DNA of 64,000 nt from contig JAKCCV010000014.1 of assembly GCA_021838785.1 (NCBI GenBank), forward strand, positions 41,878-105,877, in the 5' to 3' direction. Numbering within the stretch: the stretch's first letter is position 1; each line of letters starts with the position of its first letter. The notes below the pieces were generated by a model that worked only from the letters and a program-made list of their open reading frames with translations, ran no database searches and was not told where the DNA came from. Origin of the DNA: Acidobacteriota bacterium. GTDB taxonomy: Bacteria; Acidobacteriota; Terriglobia; UBA7540. Both the position numbers and the translations under genes were made by a program. Positions 36,301 through 44,498 of the stretch are shown piece after piece.

Positions 36301-36834
36301 TTGCAGTTGGCCCTGATAATCATCACCGCAATTACCGCTGGCATTATTGCATGGCAGGCTTGGGAGACACGCCGCGCCTCGACCGCGATGCGGCGAAGCC
36401 TGAAGCTGCAAGAGATTGCGGCGCAGCAGTGGCTTCTTATCGAAGGATGGCGCATCGAAGCTCGCGACCCGGCAACTGGCATACCGGACAGGTTCGAGAT
36501 CGCGGCGGAGGTTACAAACCCTACCGGCGCGCCGCTCACAATAGTGTCAGTTTCGGCCAGCGTGGACGGATTTCCCGCTATCGAGCTGAAAATCGGAAAT
36601 GTCCTTGGGCCGAACGAGCCGTGCAAGTTTGCCGTGCCTGTAAGCCTTAGCTCTGACCAGAAGGACTGGTACAAGGAATACAGGCTGAGCCTTGGAATTA
36701 GGGGCAGCGTCATGTACAAGGATGCGCTAGGAGAATCGAAAGCACAGCCGTTCGGCAAAACATGTAACTGCGATCCCGGCACATCTGGCCGCTTCTATGA
36801 CTGGCAGCCTGTAAAGCCAGCGGCGGACAGGTAG
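36301..36834 (+). CDS. Single-pass membrane protein of unknown function
   Basis: The TTG at 36301 has GAGGAGGA seven bases upstream and gives 177 residues. One N-terminal membrane helix (LALIIITAITAGIIAWQAW) is followed by a charged helical stretch (TRRASTAMRRSLKLQEIAAQQW) and a beta-rich domain. The beta-rich part (about 55-150: FEIAAEVTNPTGAPLTIVSV) resembles an Ig-like fold. I do not recognise a family. It lies between the SAP and DUF2971 genes in the accessory island, with about 90 bases on each side. Confidence 0.6.
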   Translation: MQLALIIITAITAGIIAWQAWETRRASTAMRRSLKLQEIAAQQWLLIEGWRIEARDPATGIPDRFEIAAEVTNPTGAPLTIVSVSASVDGFPAIELKIGNVLGPNEPCKFAVPVSLSSDQKDWYKEYRLSLGIRGSVMYKDALGESKAQPFGKTCNCDPGTSGRFYDWQPVKPAADR

Positions 36835-36917
36835 CATCGCAAAAACGAAAGATAGAATAGCACTGGCCGGTCGGCCCTGCCTGCGATGCGCGCGGGGGGT
36901 GCTCCGGGTGCCTCTGA

Positions 36918-37742
36918 ATGGCGTATGATATCTGGCAGCCCAAAGTTCCAAAGGGATACGCCATGTACCAAGAGTTCTCGCAATTTTTTGACTGCCCGCC
37001 CGATGGGCAGATGGTGTGGCGCTACATGGGGCTGAGCCGCTTCCTGTGGATGCTCAAGGAAAGCAACCTTTACTTCGCTAGGGCTGCCGAGTTCAAAAAC
37101 GATCCGTACGAGGGAACAATCCCTTTCACGAGCGCAGGCCAGATTGGAGAGAATCTGAAGGCGGCTTACGGGTTGCAACGCAGGCTTGCTGCGATCAGCT
37201 GCTGGCATATGAACGAGGTCGAATCGGTGGCAATGTGGAAGCTATACGTCGAGGGGCCAGAAGGCGTCGCCATCCAGAGCCGCATCAGTGCCCTCAAGAA
37301 GCTGGATGAACGGTCACCTTTCGTTATAGGGAAGGTTAAATACATAAATTACGAGACGGAACCCCAGCGACGGTTCGTGGAACCGCTCGCAGCGCTTCAG
37401 CCCTACTTGCCCATCTTCCAGAAGAGGCGCAGCTATCAACACGAGCAAGAGGTTCGCGTCGTCATTCTCAATCCGGGCGATATCCCCGGGGAGAGGGTGA
37501 TTCCACCCGAACGGAATATGGAAAGCACAGGCTTCGGAGTCCCGGTGCGAATGCCTGAGTTGGTAGAAAGGATCGTTGTCTCGCCCGAATTTCCGCCGTT
37601 TGCAATCATGTCGGTCCAGAAAGATGTTGACTCCGCCGGGCTCAAGATCAGAGTTGAAAAATCAGATCTTCTTAAACCGCCGAATAAGGAGTGTGAAGAG
37701 GCACTTTTGCGGTTAGCCCGGCTCTCTGTGGGCAGAACCTAA
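36918..37742 (+). CDS. DUF2971 family protein
   Basis: The 274-residue soluble protein matches DUF2971: WRYMGLSRFLWMLKESNLYF, ARAAEFKNDPYEG, ISCWHMNEVESVAMWKLY and GPEGVAIQS. A later YQHEQEVRVVI segment is also typical. This family is scattered among mobile and accessory regions and has no established biochemical role. A start at ATG 36963 would remove the first 15 residues (the frame has GYAMYQEF there). Its 3' end overlaps the open frame of the truncated integrase, so the integrase remnant was joined directly to this gene. Confidence 0.75.
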   Translation: MAYDIWQPKVPKGYAMYQEFSQFFDCPPDGQMVWRYMGLSRFLWMLKESNLYFARAAEFKNDPYEGTIPFTSAGQIGENLKAAYGLQRRLAAISCWHMNEVESVAMWKLYVEGPEGVAIQSRISALKKLDERSPFVIGKVKYINYETEPQRRFVEPLAALQPYLPIFQKRRSYQHEQEVRVVILNPGDIPGERVIPPERNMESTGFGVPVRMPELVERIVVSPEFPPFAIMSVQKDVDSAGLKIRVEKSDLLKPPNKECEEALLRLARLSVGRT

Positions 37743-38470
37743 AAGCATTCTCCAAACTGGCAGCGATTGGCTGCACTGCGGAGGACAGGCTTTATGAAAT
37801 CCGTCGCCGTGTACCAAGCAGGCCGCCGAAGCGGTCGCGGGAGTTTGTGCTGTCGCGGGCGCAGGAACGCCTTTACCTTGAATTCGCGCCGCAACCGCTG
37901 AAAGATGCCACGCTTTTGATGCTTGACGCGCCGCTTCGCGTGGGCGAAGTGGTAGCCCTCGAATGGCGGGATGTCACGCTGGCCCCCGTGCCCGGCGCGC
38001 CGCACGGCTTCCTGAGCATTCGCCGGGGCAAGACGGCCAATGCTCGCCGCTTTATCCCTCTGACAGCCCGCGCCGCCGCCATGCTCAAAAGCCGCCAAGC
38101 TGAGAGCCGATGCGGCTTTGTATTCACGGATGAATCGGGAATCGCCCCTCTGTCGCGGTTCACCTTGCGGGATCAACATGCCAAGATGCGCAAGACGCTG
38201 AAACTTCCGGCGGATGCCGTGCTCCATTCCTTCCGTCACACGGCTTGTACGCGACTCGGCGAAGCGGGAGCCGATGCCTTCGCTATCATGCGGCTGGCCG
38301 GCCATTCCACTGTGACTGTCAGCCAAAAATACGTGCATCCGTCCGCCGAAGCCCTTGGGTTGGCGATTCAGCGGTTGGAAGCCTTGAATGCCCAAAAACC
38401 GGCTTTGCCTACTACGGTTTCTACTACGGTAGAAAGCGCCAAGGTTGAAGCCGTGGAACAAGTCTTGTAG
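37697..38470 (+). pseudogene. Tyrosine recombinase (phage integrase), catalytic domain only
   Basis: The frame opens after a TGA at 37694 and runs to TAG at 38470. It carries a full tyrosine-recombinase catalytic domain: Arg in APLRVGEVVAL, Lys in RRGKTANARRF, HSFRHT (HxxR), the GH of LAGHST, and the nucleophile Tyr in SQKYVHP. The N-terminal core-binding and arm-binding domains are missing, and the first 50 codons overlap the end of the DUF2971 gene. A GTG at 37847 could start a 207-residue protein. I read it as a 5'-deleted integrase. It ends 9 bases before selC, a classic integration site. Confidence 0.75.
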
Positions 38471-38479
38471 AATCAATGC

Positions 38480-38574
38480 GGAAGTGCATGCGGGCTGGTG
38501 TCCGCCCAGGACTTCAAATCCTGTGGGTCCTGCTCTGCGGGATCGGTCGGTTCGATTCCGACTCACTTCCGCCA
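38480..38574 (+). tRNA. selC: tRNA-Sec (anticodon TCA)
   Basis: This 95-base tRNA has all the selenocysteine-specific features. The acceptor stem is long (GGAAGTG with CACTTCC, plus a C/U eighth pair). The D stem is 6 bp (38490-38495 with 38500-38505) and has a 4-base loop. The anticodon loop is CTTCAAA with TCA at 38514-38516. A long 8-bp variable arm (38526-38533 with 38537-38544) has a 3-base loop. The T arm is GTCGG-TTCGATT-CCGAC. The discriminator is G and CCA is encoded. It closely parallels E. coli selC in length and pairing, and agrees with the selenocysteine-containing SelD in this window. Confidence 0.95.
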
Positions 38575-38626
38575 CCTGCGCCCGGCGGGAGATGGCAAGT
38601 GATGAGGCGTGGGGCGAGAAAACGGA

Positions 38627-38794
38627 ATGGCTCCGAGCCGGCCTCGAAAACCGTCGCGCTATCGGGCTTCAAAAGAAGTCAAGCGGCTGGCGCGCGAACG
38701 GGTAGGCTCGCCGCCGGCGTCGCGGCGTGAGGAAAAACGGAAGCGAAAAGCGCCCAAGCACAAAAGAAAAATTTGGGAAGAGATGTTCGAGTGA
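38627..38794 (+). CDS. Small very basic protein (possible)
   Basis: The 55-residue frame is rich in Lys and Arg (SRPRKPSRYRASKEVKRLAR, then EEKRKRKAPKHKRKIWEEMF). Composition and the absence of rare residues suggest a real small nucleic-acid-associated protein, but there is no strong ribosome site. It lies 52 bases after selC and converges with the thioredoxin-like gene. Confidence 0.4.
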   Translation: MAPSRPRKPSRYRASKEVKRLARERVGSPPASRREEKRKRKAPKHKRKIWEEMFE

Positions 38795-38859
38795 GGCGAG
38801 CGGCGGCGGCGCAAAAGGTCGTCTCTCGGAGGCTTGGACCAAGCCTAACGGTTGGCTCC

Positions 38860-39354
38860 TCAGCCGGGTTTGAATTCGGGAACTCGTTCGCCGGGACGAA
38901 GCAGCGGAGCAGGTTCCACGCCGAGCCGGTTCGCCAAGCGCCGGCCAATCTCCAGCAAATCCCGCTTCGCAAACCCTTCGCTTACCAACTCAATCTGCCC
39001 GTCGGCCCCGATGAGAAAGAGCGTCGGGGTGAATTTCACGTTGTATTGCCGGCAGACGCGGTAAGGCGGGTCATCCACCAGGAGAGGAAACGTGATGCCA
39101 AATTTCGAGGCAAAGGCGCAGGTGTCGCGGACGTTGTCCTGAGAAATTCCCCAGACGGTCACGCCGTTGTTTCCCCACTGGGCGTGCAGACGTTCTAGAA
39201 ACGGAAACGTAAATTGACAGGTGGGGCAGCTCACCTTGAAAAAAGCGGCGAGCACCGGACCGCGGGCCAGCGCTTGCTCGAGCGCGTAGCTCGCGCCGTC
39301 CGTTCCTTTCAATTCGATGGTCGGGGCCGAAGCTCCGACGGCTGCCTCGGGCAT
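38860..39354 (-). CDS. Thioredoxin-like / peroxiredoxin family protein
   Basis: The 164-residue protein has a TlpA/AhpC-TSA fold. The active-site C-P-T-C lies in FFKVSCPTCQFTFPF near residues 42-45, with the cis-Pro region VKFTPTLFLIG. No signal peptide is visible, so it should act in the cytoplasm as a disulfide reductase or peroxidase-like protein. GGGAG lies about 9 bases before the ATG at 39354. It follows the CoA-disulfide reductase-like gene by 50 bases on the same strand; the two may form a redox pair. Confidence 0.8.
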   Translation of the reverse strand: MPEAAVGASAPTIELKGTDGASYALEQALARGPVLAAFFKVSCPTCQFTFPFLERLHAQWGNNGVTVWGISQDNVRDTCAFASKFGITFPLLVDDPPYRVCRQYNVKFTPTLFLIGADGQIELVSEGFAKRDLLEIGRRLANRLGVEPAPLLRPGERVPEFKPG

Positions 39355-39404
39355 CTGCCAATCTCCCTTCACTTTTATTTTATCAAATATTCGACCAGGC
39401 ACGG

Positions 39405-40772
39405 TTAACGCCGCAATTGGCGCAGCATTTCCTGGGCGGCAATCAGCACCGGGTCCCAAACCGGCGCGAAGGGGGGAGCGTAGCTCAAGTCAAGCGAGGC
39501 TATCTGTTCAACGGTCATGTGGGCGTGCAGTGCCGTGGCCAAGATATCCACCCGTTTGGCCACGCCTTCCGGGCTGGCGATTTGCGCGCCCAGGAGGCGG
39601 CCGGTGGCGCGGTCGGCGAGCAGGCGGACAGCCATCGGTTGGCCGCCAAGGTAGCCGGCGCGCGTGGAGGCGCGGATGGAGGCGACGGCGACGTCGAAGC
39701 CGGCGGCGCGGGCCTCGGCGTGACTCAACCCGGTGCGCGCCACCTCCAGGTTAAAAACCTTCACTGCCGCCGTCCCCACAATACCGCCGAAGCGGGCTCG
39801 ACCGCCGGCGGCGTTCTCCCCGGCGACGCGCCCTTGTTTGTTGGCGGTGGTGCCCAAGGGAACATAGACCGGTTTGCCAGAGACCAAGTGACGGGCTTCG
39901 GCGACATCGCCGGCGGCGTAGATGGCGGCGGCACTCGATTCCATGAACTCGTTCACGGCAATGGCGCCGGCGACGCCCAAGCGAAGGCCGGCTGCCTCCG
40001 CCAACCGCGCGCGCGGGCGAACGCCCGTGGATAGAATAACGCAATCCACCTCGGCACTGCCGCCGGACGCGCCTTCCCAAGCCAGCCGCCGAACGCGCCG
40101 GCTGCGGTCTCCCGTGACGCCCTCGACCTTGGCCGGCTTCGCCACACGGACCCCGTTGCGGACAAGTTCTTGCTCCACGAGGGCGCTGATTTCTTCATCC
40201 ACGGCTTCCAGCAAATTCGCGGAATGGTCGAACAAGGTGACTTCGAGGCCGAGTTGACGCAAGGCGTCCGCCATTTCCAGTCCGATGTAGCCGCCGCCCA
40301 AAATGGCCGCGCGGCGCGGACGCTCTTCGGCGAGAAATCGCTTGAGCGCGAGCGCCGCTTGCAGATCGTTGACGTGGAAGACGCCGCTCAGCTCCAGGCC
40401 GGGAAGGTTCGGCCGGGAAGGTTCGGCGCCCGTGGCCACCACCAGCCGATCGAACGGGACTTCTTCCAGCCCTCCGCCAAGCGGCAAAACGGTCACCCGA
40501 CGGCGGCTGGGGGAAATTTCCGTGACCTCGTGGCGGGTGAACACTTGAATGTCGCGGCGGGCGCGAAAGAATTCCGGCGTATAAACGCGCAGCGCGTCGG
40601 CGTCCGCGACCCGCCCGGCAATGAAATAAGGAAGGCCGCAGGCGGAATAGGAAATGTCCGGCCCTTTTTCATAGACGCGAATTTCCATGCGGGGATTGAC
40701 GCGGCGAGCGCGGCTGGCGGCGCTCAGGCCCGCCGCGACTCCGCCCACAACGACCAGTCTTTCAGCGGCCAT
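39405..40772 (-). CDS. CoA-disulfide reductase / NADH oxidase-like flavoprotein
   Basis: The 455-residue FAD enzyme has GGVAAGLSAASRARR at the N-terminus and the single active-site Cys in SYSACGLPYF (about 42-51). This places it with CoA-disulfide reductases and NADH oxidases rather than two-Cys glutathione reductases. The NAD(P)-binding loop is LGGGYIGLEMADAL and the second FAD motif is IYAAGDVAE. The C-terminal dimerisation domain is complete. It would keep CoA or another low-molecular-weight thiol reduced. It is the penultimate gene of the minus-strand block. Confidence 0.87.
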   Translation of the reverse strand: MAAERLVVVGGVAAGLSAASRARRVNPRMEIRVYEKGPDISYSACGLPYFIAGRVADADALRVYTPEFFRARRDIQVFTRHEVTEISPSRRRVTVLPLGGGLEEVPFDRLVVATGAEPSRPNLPGLELSGVFHVNDLQAALALKRFLAEERPRRAAILGGGYIGLEMADALRQLGLEVTLFDHSANLLEAVDEEISALVEQELVRNGVRVAKPAKVEGVTGDRSRRVRRLAWEGASGGSAEVDCVILSTGVRPRARLAEAAGLRLGVAGAIAVNEFMESSAAAIYAAGDVAEARHLVSGKPVYVPLGTTANKQGRVAGENAAGGRARFGGIVGTAAVKVFNLEVARTGLSHAEARAAGFDVAVASIRASTRAGYLGGQPMAVRLLADRATGRLLGAQIASPEGVAKRVDILATALHAHMTVEQIASLDLSYAPPFAPVWDPVLIAAQEMLRQLRR

Positions 40773-40834
40773 GGTTCGGTGTGCCTCCCGTCGCCGCGTC
40801 TCTCGTCAACGCGCCGGCCGAGGCGAGGGGCTCT

Positions 40835-42082
40835 TCAGTGAATGTGCTTAATCTTCTTTTGCATGTAATCCATGAGCAGATATTGCCCAAGGGTGTAAGG
40901 CGTGGTGAAGTAAGCCTTGCCGTGGCAAATCTCCGTGACTTTCTGGACAAAATTCACCAGGCTGTAATCCGACGCCAGCATGAAGGTGTTAATCATAATG
41001 CCGTTGCGGCGGCAGCGGGCCACCTCTTGCAGCGTTTCCGAGATGACGAGCGGATCGAGCCCAAAAGCATTTTTGTAAACGCGGCCGTCCGGCAGGGTCA
41101 CCGCCGAGGGCTTGCCGTCGGTAATCATGACGATCTGCCGCATGTCCTTGCGCTGCCGGCTGAGAATGCGCTCGGCCAAGCGCAGACCCTCGCGGGTGTT
41201 GGTGTAATACGGTCCCACCTTGACGCGCGCCAGGGCGGCGGGCGGAATCTCCTCCGCCGAGTCATGGAAGAGCACCAGATGGAGGGTATCGCCGGGATAC
41301 TGCGTGCGGATCAAATGAGAGAGCGCCAAGGCCACGCGCTTCGCCGGGGTAAAGCGGTCCTCGCCATAAAGAATCATGCTGTGCGAGCAATCCAGCATGA
41401 GCACGGTGGCGCAGGAGCTTTGATATTCGCACTGGCGCACCTGGAGGTCGTTGTAATCGAGTTCCAACGGAACCCGCAGTCCGTGCCGCTGAACGGCGGA
41501 AAGCAGGGTTGCGTTGACGTCCAGGTTCAAGGTGTCGCCGAACTCGTAGCGGCGGCTGGAGCCGTCGGATTCTATGCCGGTGGCCAACTCGCGCGTATCG
41601 TGGCGGCCAAAACTGGAACGGCCGAGCGAGCCGAGCAGGTCTTTGAGCGTCCTAAAACCGAGAAAATCGAGTGCCTTGTCGGTGATTTCAAAGCGGGCTT
41701 GGGTTTCCCCGCGGCCGACCTTGCCCGGCTGCGGCTCGGTCAACGGGCCGTCCGGGTTGGCGGGCGGCTCAATGGTGATGTAGCCTTCCTCGGCCATGCG
41801 TTCGAGCAGGCGGTCCAGCATTTCTGAGAACGGGGCGCTGTCCGGGTTGTTGAGCATCTGCGAGAGCAGGTCTTCGGGAATCAGGCCTTGTTGCGCGAGC
41901 GCTTCCATGAGGGCGCGTCGCAACTGCTCCATGCTGTCCCCCGGTTCCATTTCGTAAAACCTGGAATAGGGGTTCAAAAAGCCGCTATCCAGCAAAAAGT
42001 CCTGAAGCATCTGGAGAAGGTCTTCGGCGCTCAGGTTCTCGAAGGGGTCGGCAACGTGTTTTCCGTACTTAATGTACTTCAT
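40835..42082 (-). CDS. VWA-domain protein
   Basis: The 415-residue protein has an acidic helical N-terminal half and a von Willebrand A domain from about 225. Its metal-ion site is D-C-S-H-S (MLDCSHSM), with [10 protein letters not shown] and [10 protein letters not shown] following. It lies 50 bases after the AAA ATPase gene, the usual MoxR-VWA arrangement. Such pairs act as chaperone or metal-insertion machines, related to magnesium and cobalt chelatase subunits. No signal peptide. Confidence 0.85.
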   Translation of the reverse strand: MKYIKYGKHVADPFENLSAEDLLQMLQDFLLDSGFLNPYSRFYEMEPGDSMEQLRRALMEALAQQGLIPEDLLSQMLNNPDSAPFSEMLDRLLERMAEEGYITIEPPANPDGPLTEPQPGKVGRGETQARFEITDKALDFLGFRTLKDLLGSLGRSSFGRHDTRELATGIESDGSSRRYEFGDTLNLDVNATLLSAVQRHGLRVPLELDYNDLQVRQCEYQSSCATVLMLDCSHSMILYGEDRFTPAKRVALALSHLIRTQYPGDTLHLVLFHDSAEEIPPAALARVKVGPYYTNTREGLRLAERILSRQRKDMRQIVMITDGKPSAVTLPDGRVYKNAFGLDPLVISETLQEVARCRRNGIMINTFMLASDYSLVNFVQKVTEICHGKAYFTTPYTLGQYLLMDYMQKKIKHIH

Positions 42083-42132
42083 GTTGAAACCCCGGCCTTG
42101 GAGAGCGGGACACGCGTTCGGAAGCCGCGGGG

Positions 42133-43599
42133 CTAATTGAGCACGCGGCGCCGCGGGCTCAATTTGGCCGGTTCTTCTTCGGAAGTTTCCGGCGCGCGGC
42201 GCTCGGCATGATAGCCCAGCTCCTCATTGCGGCTGATCCGTTTCAGCGCGTAAAGACCTTCTAAAATGAATTCCCCGGCCGCGACCAAGAGGGCCGGCTC
42301 GTCCTTCGGCTTCACGCCCAAAGGTTGAGTTTTGTCGAGCAAGCCCTGGATTTTTTTGAATTGCGCGTAGAGTTCCTGAGTGGGAGCGGTTTCCGAATAC
42401 TTGAGCGTTCCGCCCAGCTCAAACCACTGCACGACGGATTGAAGCGAAGCCGCCTCCAACCGCTTTGTGAAGAGCCGAGCGGTGGCTTGGCGGATGATGT
42501 CGCGGGCCACGCTTTCCGCGCCGCGCAGTTCGCCTTCGTATTCGAGCTCAAATTTTCCGGTGATGGACGGCAGCGCGGCATAGAGATCGCCGGGCCGTGG
42601 AACGGCCAATGCTTCTCCGGCCAGCAAGGCGCGGCGTTCGGCGTTGGAAACCACGCTTTCAAGACAGGTGATGGGCATGCGCTGGCTGACGCCGCTGCGC
42701 TTGTCCACGCGCTTCTCCTGGCGCGACTCAAAGGCCACACTCTCAATCAGCTCCCGCATGAATTGAGGAATCAGCACTCTGACCGGACCTCTTCGGTCGG
42801 TCCAAGCTTCCTGCGCGGTGATGGCGACGCCGTGATCGAGCGTGGCCGGATAATGGGTGCGAATTTCCGCACCAATGCGGTCTTTTAAGGGCGTAATGAT
42901 TTTCCCGCGCGCCGTGTAATCCTCCGGGTTAGCGGTGAACACCATGGCCACGTCGAGCGGCAGGCGAATGGGGTAACCTTTGATCTGCACATCGCCTTCC
43001 TGAAGAATGTTGAACAGCCCCACCTGAATTTTTCCGGCCATATCGGGCAATTCGTTGATTGCAAAAATGCCGCGATGGGCGCGCGGCAGCAGGCCGTAAT
43101 GGATGGTCAATTCGCTCGACAGCGCATGGCCGCCGCGCGCGGCCTTAATTGGGTCGAGGTCGCCGATAATGTCGGCGATGGTCACGTCCGGGGTGGCGAG
43201 CTTTTCCACGTAGCGCTGCTCGCGCGGCAGAAAGTCCACGGGCGTTTGGTCGCCGAGCTTGGCGATGAGTTCATGGCAGGCGCGGCAGAGCGGGCTGAAC
43301 GGATCGTCGTTGATTTCGCATCCTGCCACGACGGGAATTTCCGCATCCAGCAGCGAGATGAGGGAGCGGAGGATGCGGCTTTTCGCCTGCCCGCGCAGGC
43401 CCAGGAGAATAAAGTTGTGGCGGGAGAGAATGGCGTTGGTGATTTGCGGAATGACGGTATCTTCAAAGCCGAGGATGCCCGGGAAGAGCGGCTCGGCGGC
43501 GCGGAGCTTGCGGATCAGATTTTCGCGCAGTTCATCCTTCACTCGGCGCCGGGGATAATGCGCCTGCTTGAGTTCGCCGAGCGTTCGAGGTTTGTCCAT
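42133..43599 (-). CDS. MoxR/magnesium-chelatase-like AAA ATPase
   Basis: The ATG at 43599 with upstream AGGGGG gives 488 residues. The AAA+ core spans about 45-330. The P-loop reads GLRGQAKSR, an unusual variant with Ala for the final Gly before Lys. FAINELPDMAGKIQVGLFNILQEG provides Walker B-like and sensor segments, and FTANPEDYTARGKIITPLKDR matches the ChlI/MoxR sensor 1 and arginine-finger area. A Cys pair (CRACHEL) lies in the insertion. It partners with the VWA protein that follows. Confidence 0.82.
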   Translation of the reverse strand: MDKPRTLGELKQAHYPRRRVKDELRENLIRKLRAAEPLFPGILGFEDTVIPQITNAILSRHNFILLGLRGQAKSRILRSLISLLDAEIPVVAGCEINDDPFSPLCRACHELIAKLGDQTPVDFLPREQRYVEKLATPDVTIADIIGDLDPIKAARGGHALSSELTIHYGLLPRAHRGIFAINELPDMAGKIQVGLFNILQEGDVQIKGYPIRLPLDVAMVFTANPEDYTARGKIITPLKDRIGAEIRTHYPATLDHGVAITAQEAWTDRRGPVRVLIPQFMRELIESVAFESRQEKRVDKRSGVSQRMPITCLESVVSNAERRALLAGEALAVPRPGDLYAALPSITGKFELEYEGELRGAESVARDIIRQATARLFTKRLEAASLQSVVQWFELGGTLKYSETAPTQELYAQFKKIQGLLDKTQPLGVKPKDEPALLVAAGEFILEGLYALKRISRNEELGYHAERRAPETSEEEPAKLSPRRRVLN

Positions 43600-43761
43600 G
43601 ATGATTTCGCTCCCCCTGCGCATTATAGGTGACCTGCGGGCCTAACTCAATGCGAAGGCGAGTTCGAAACCGCGAACCCGGCTTCGCCCCTGTAGGCAAG
43701 ATGCCGAGGGCGGTGGTTAGGTTCGCCGGCCCGGCGTGGAAATCTTCCGCCGCGCGCCGCC

Positions 43762-44418
43762 TTAACTGAGCTGATGAGGAAGGTTGCCGTTGCCGCCCGC
43801 TTTTTCCCGGGCCTTTTCCGCCTGGCGGAGTTTATCCAGAAGGAATTCCATCAAGCCGACCATCTGGTCCAGGCGCTCGGCTTCCCGGCGCATCGAAAGG
43901 AGTTGCTGCTTGAAATCGAGTTCCAGCGGGAGCGAGGCCGCCATGCGAAAGGAGAGATAACGATAAGGACGGGGAAGGTGCACGGGCATGTCGGGGGCAC
44001 GGTGAAGCAGCGGCAGCAGGGCTTGAAAGATTTCAATGGCCCGCCCCGCCTGCGCTTCTTCGGCCACGTCGGCCCCCGGTTCATCTTCAAAGAAATCCAC
44101 CCCGCAGCGCCAATAAGGTTCTTCCTGTTCGGTGTACAGCACCTCAAAGCGGCGGCTCCCGATGGTCAAGATATCGAAGCGCCCGTCCCGGTAGCGTCGC
44201 GTGACGTTGACGATGCGCGCCGAGCATCCAATCGCCTGCATCTCCTGACCGCGCGCTTGCACCAAGCCAAACTCCTGCCCTCGCTCCCGGCGCGCTTGGG
44301 CGTCCAGACATTCGCCAATCATCAATCGGTAACGCTCCTCGAAGATGTGGAGCGGCAACAACTCCTCCGGCAACAGAACCAACTCCAGCGGAAACATGGG
44401 CAAGGATTCGGGCGACAT
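43762..44418 (-). CDS. LON substrate-binding-domain protein
   Basis: The 218-residue protein has the N-terminal Lon (PUA-like) domain alone: LPMFPLELVLLPEELLPLHIFEERYR, then GCSARIVNVTRRYRDGRFDILTIGSRRF. A helical C-terminus follows, with no ATPase or protease domain. Stand-alone versions may recognise misfolded substrates; the role is not established. ATG 44418 is chosen over GTG 44445 because GGAAGGAGAGG lies directly upstream. It follows folP by 80 bases. Confidence 0.87.
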   Translation of the reverse strand: MSPESLPMFPLELVLLPEELLPLHIFEERYRLMIGECLDAQARRERGQEFGLVQARGQEMQAIGCSARIVNVTRRYRDGRFDILTIGSRRFEVLYTEQEEPYWRCGVDFFEDEPGADVAEEAQAGRAIEIFQALLPLLHRAPDMPVHLPRPYRYLSFRMAASLPLELDFKQQLLSMRREAERLDQMVGLMEFLLDKLRQAEKAREKAGGNGNLPHQLS

Positions 44419-44498
44419 CACCTCTCCTTCCGGCACGGGACTCACGTAACAGGGAGGGGAAAACGGTGCTCTTCACCGGCTCCGTGGGCGCGATTATA

